From: DATAYF01 sp036272735
GTDB lineage: Bacteria; Chloroflexota; Ktedonobacteria; Ktedonobacterales; Ktedonobacteraceae
DNA: 5,776 bases
Direction: 5' to 3'
Assembly (NCBI GenBank): GCA_036272735.1
Contig: DATAYF010000265.1
Coordinates: 1 to 5,776 of the forward strand
A model generated the notes under the pieces. The model had not been told where the DNA came from. It was given only the letters and a program-made list of their open reading frames with translations, and did no database searches. Below, in pieces: positions 5,417 through 5,776 of this stretch (position 1 is the stretch's first letter; the number at the start of each line of letters is the position of its first letter). A program made the translations under genes and the position numbers.

Positions 5417-5530
5417 AAGAAAAAAACATAGACGGACCTCCTAAATGGCTCTACAAGCTCATCTCTTCAACTTTCCCCAACAAATATAGTTCAGATAAGT
5501 TCAACAAAATACCCTTCAATAAAGCTGATA

Positions 5531-5563
5531 AGGTGTCAATTCAGGTGTCAGAAAAACATGTCA
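5531..5563 (+). repeat. Short tandem-spaced repeats AGGTGTCA / TGTCA
   Basis: AGGTGTCA occurs at 5531-5538 and 5543-5550, exactly 12 bp apart, and a third TGTCA lies at 5559-5563, 13 bp further. Regularly spaced copies of a short motif are found in transposase-binding ends of some insertion sequences and in arrays of regulator sites. No transposase fragment is visible in this window. Confidence 0.4.
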
Positions 5564-5636
5564 TTATCACGCTTTTCACGCCAGAGTATCAGGACAATAG
5601 AGCCTAAAAATAGGTACCTCGCCCTATGATGCGCAG

Positions 5637-5655
5637 ATGGTAAATGACTTACCAT
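5637..5655. promoter_or_regulatory. Operator-like inverted repeat
   Basis: ATGGTAA (5637-5643) and TTACCAT (5649-5655) are perfect complements separated by ATGAC, giving a 19-bp dyad. Size and spacing suit a dimeric helix-turn-helix repressor. The gene it would control is not visible and may lie to the right of the window. Confidence 0.4.
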
Positions 5656-5700
5656 GTAGGTCTGGCCCGCTTTTGGTGAAGGATGCGCGTAGGTCGTGCG

Positions 5701-5734
5701 TGCCCTCCTTGCGTCTCCGCAGGAAGGAAGGGCA
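5701..5734. repeat. Imperfect hairpin near the right edge
   Basis: TGCCCTCCTT (5701-5710) can pair with AAGGAAGGGCA (5724-5734) with one bulged A, and GCG-TCTC-CGC (5711-5720) closes the top. No T-run follows on either strand, so a terminator role is not supported. Confidence 0.4.
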
Positions 5735-5776
5735 AACATGCTGCGCCTGACGTGTTTTCACCAAGATTGGGCCAGA

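Larger units (their letters stand above)
5417..5776. other. Intergenic region with no convincing gene
   Basis: No reading frame here shows a recognisable protein motif together with a ribosome binding site. The stretch 5440-5570 is noticeably richer in A and T than the genes, and includes AGTTCA twice (5489-5510 area) and three TGTCA motifs. The right part holds an operator-like inverted repeat and an imperfect hairpin. It may be the upstream region of a gene beyond the right edge, or a decayed mobile element. Confidence 0.5.

Noticed and set aside
5548..5739. 63-codon open frame on the - strand in the right-hand gap
   Set aside because: It has no clear Shine-Dalgarno and no family resemblance, and it overlaps the two dyads. 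I do not regard it as a gene without homologs.

Overview
The window reads as a stretch of bacterial chromosome carrying central-carbon genes. Four genes on the + strand are complete: a PLP-dependent aminotransferase, then glyceraldehyde-3-phosphate dehydrogenase, phosphoglycerate kinase and triosephosphate isomerase (the gap-pgk-tpi order seen in many bacteria). A short-chain dehydrogenase/reductase on the - strand is cut off by the left edge. All four + strand genes have a clear purine-rich Shine-Dalgarno 8-9 nt before the start. The mixed GC content, the glycolytic protein sequences (close to the Bacillus/Chloroflexota type of GAPDH) and the long, hairpin-rich intergenic spacers fit a free-living Gram-positive-like bacterium. 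My guess is Chloroflexota, possibly Ktedonobacteria, but that is an inference from protein style and was not tested.

Layout. 1-232: start of an SDR oxidoreductase (- strand). 233-398: divergent intergenic region with a perfect 18-bp palindrome and a second inverted repeat just before the next ribosome binding site. 399-1853: aminotransferase with a long N-terminal extension and a short C-terminus. 1854-2039: possible weak terminator, promoter-like sequence and an 8-bp inverted repeat in front of gap. 2040-3053: gap. 3054-3302: the most structured spacer, with a strong intrinsic terminator, a perfect 22-bp inverted repeat and several GC-rich hairpins. 3303-4496: pgk. 4497-4576: 80-nt spacer that folds into a compact hairpin. 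4577-5371: tpi. 5372-5776: about 400 bases without a convincing gene, holding a hairpin after tpi, an AT-rich stretch with repeated TGTCA motifs, an operator-like inverted repeat and an imperfect hairpin.

How the genes work together. TpiA interconverts dihydroxyacetone phosphate and glyceraldehyde 3-phosphate. Gap oxidises the latter to 1,3-bisphosphoglycerate while reducing NAD, and Pgk transfers the acyl phosphate to ADP. The three therefore cover the triose-phosphate part of glycolysis/gluconeogenesis. The layout suggests that gap can be transcribed alone, because a strong terminator separates it from pgk, while pgk and tpi probably share a transcript. Neither the aminotransferase nor the SDR has an obvious role in this pathway.

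I see no wholly new multi-gene system. The most interesting unexplained features are non-coding: the gap-pgk spacer (terminator stem with a parS-like core, plus the 22-bp inverted repeat), the foldable pgk-tpi spacer, and several operator-like palindromes.
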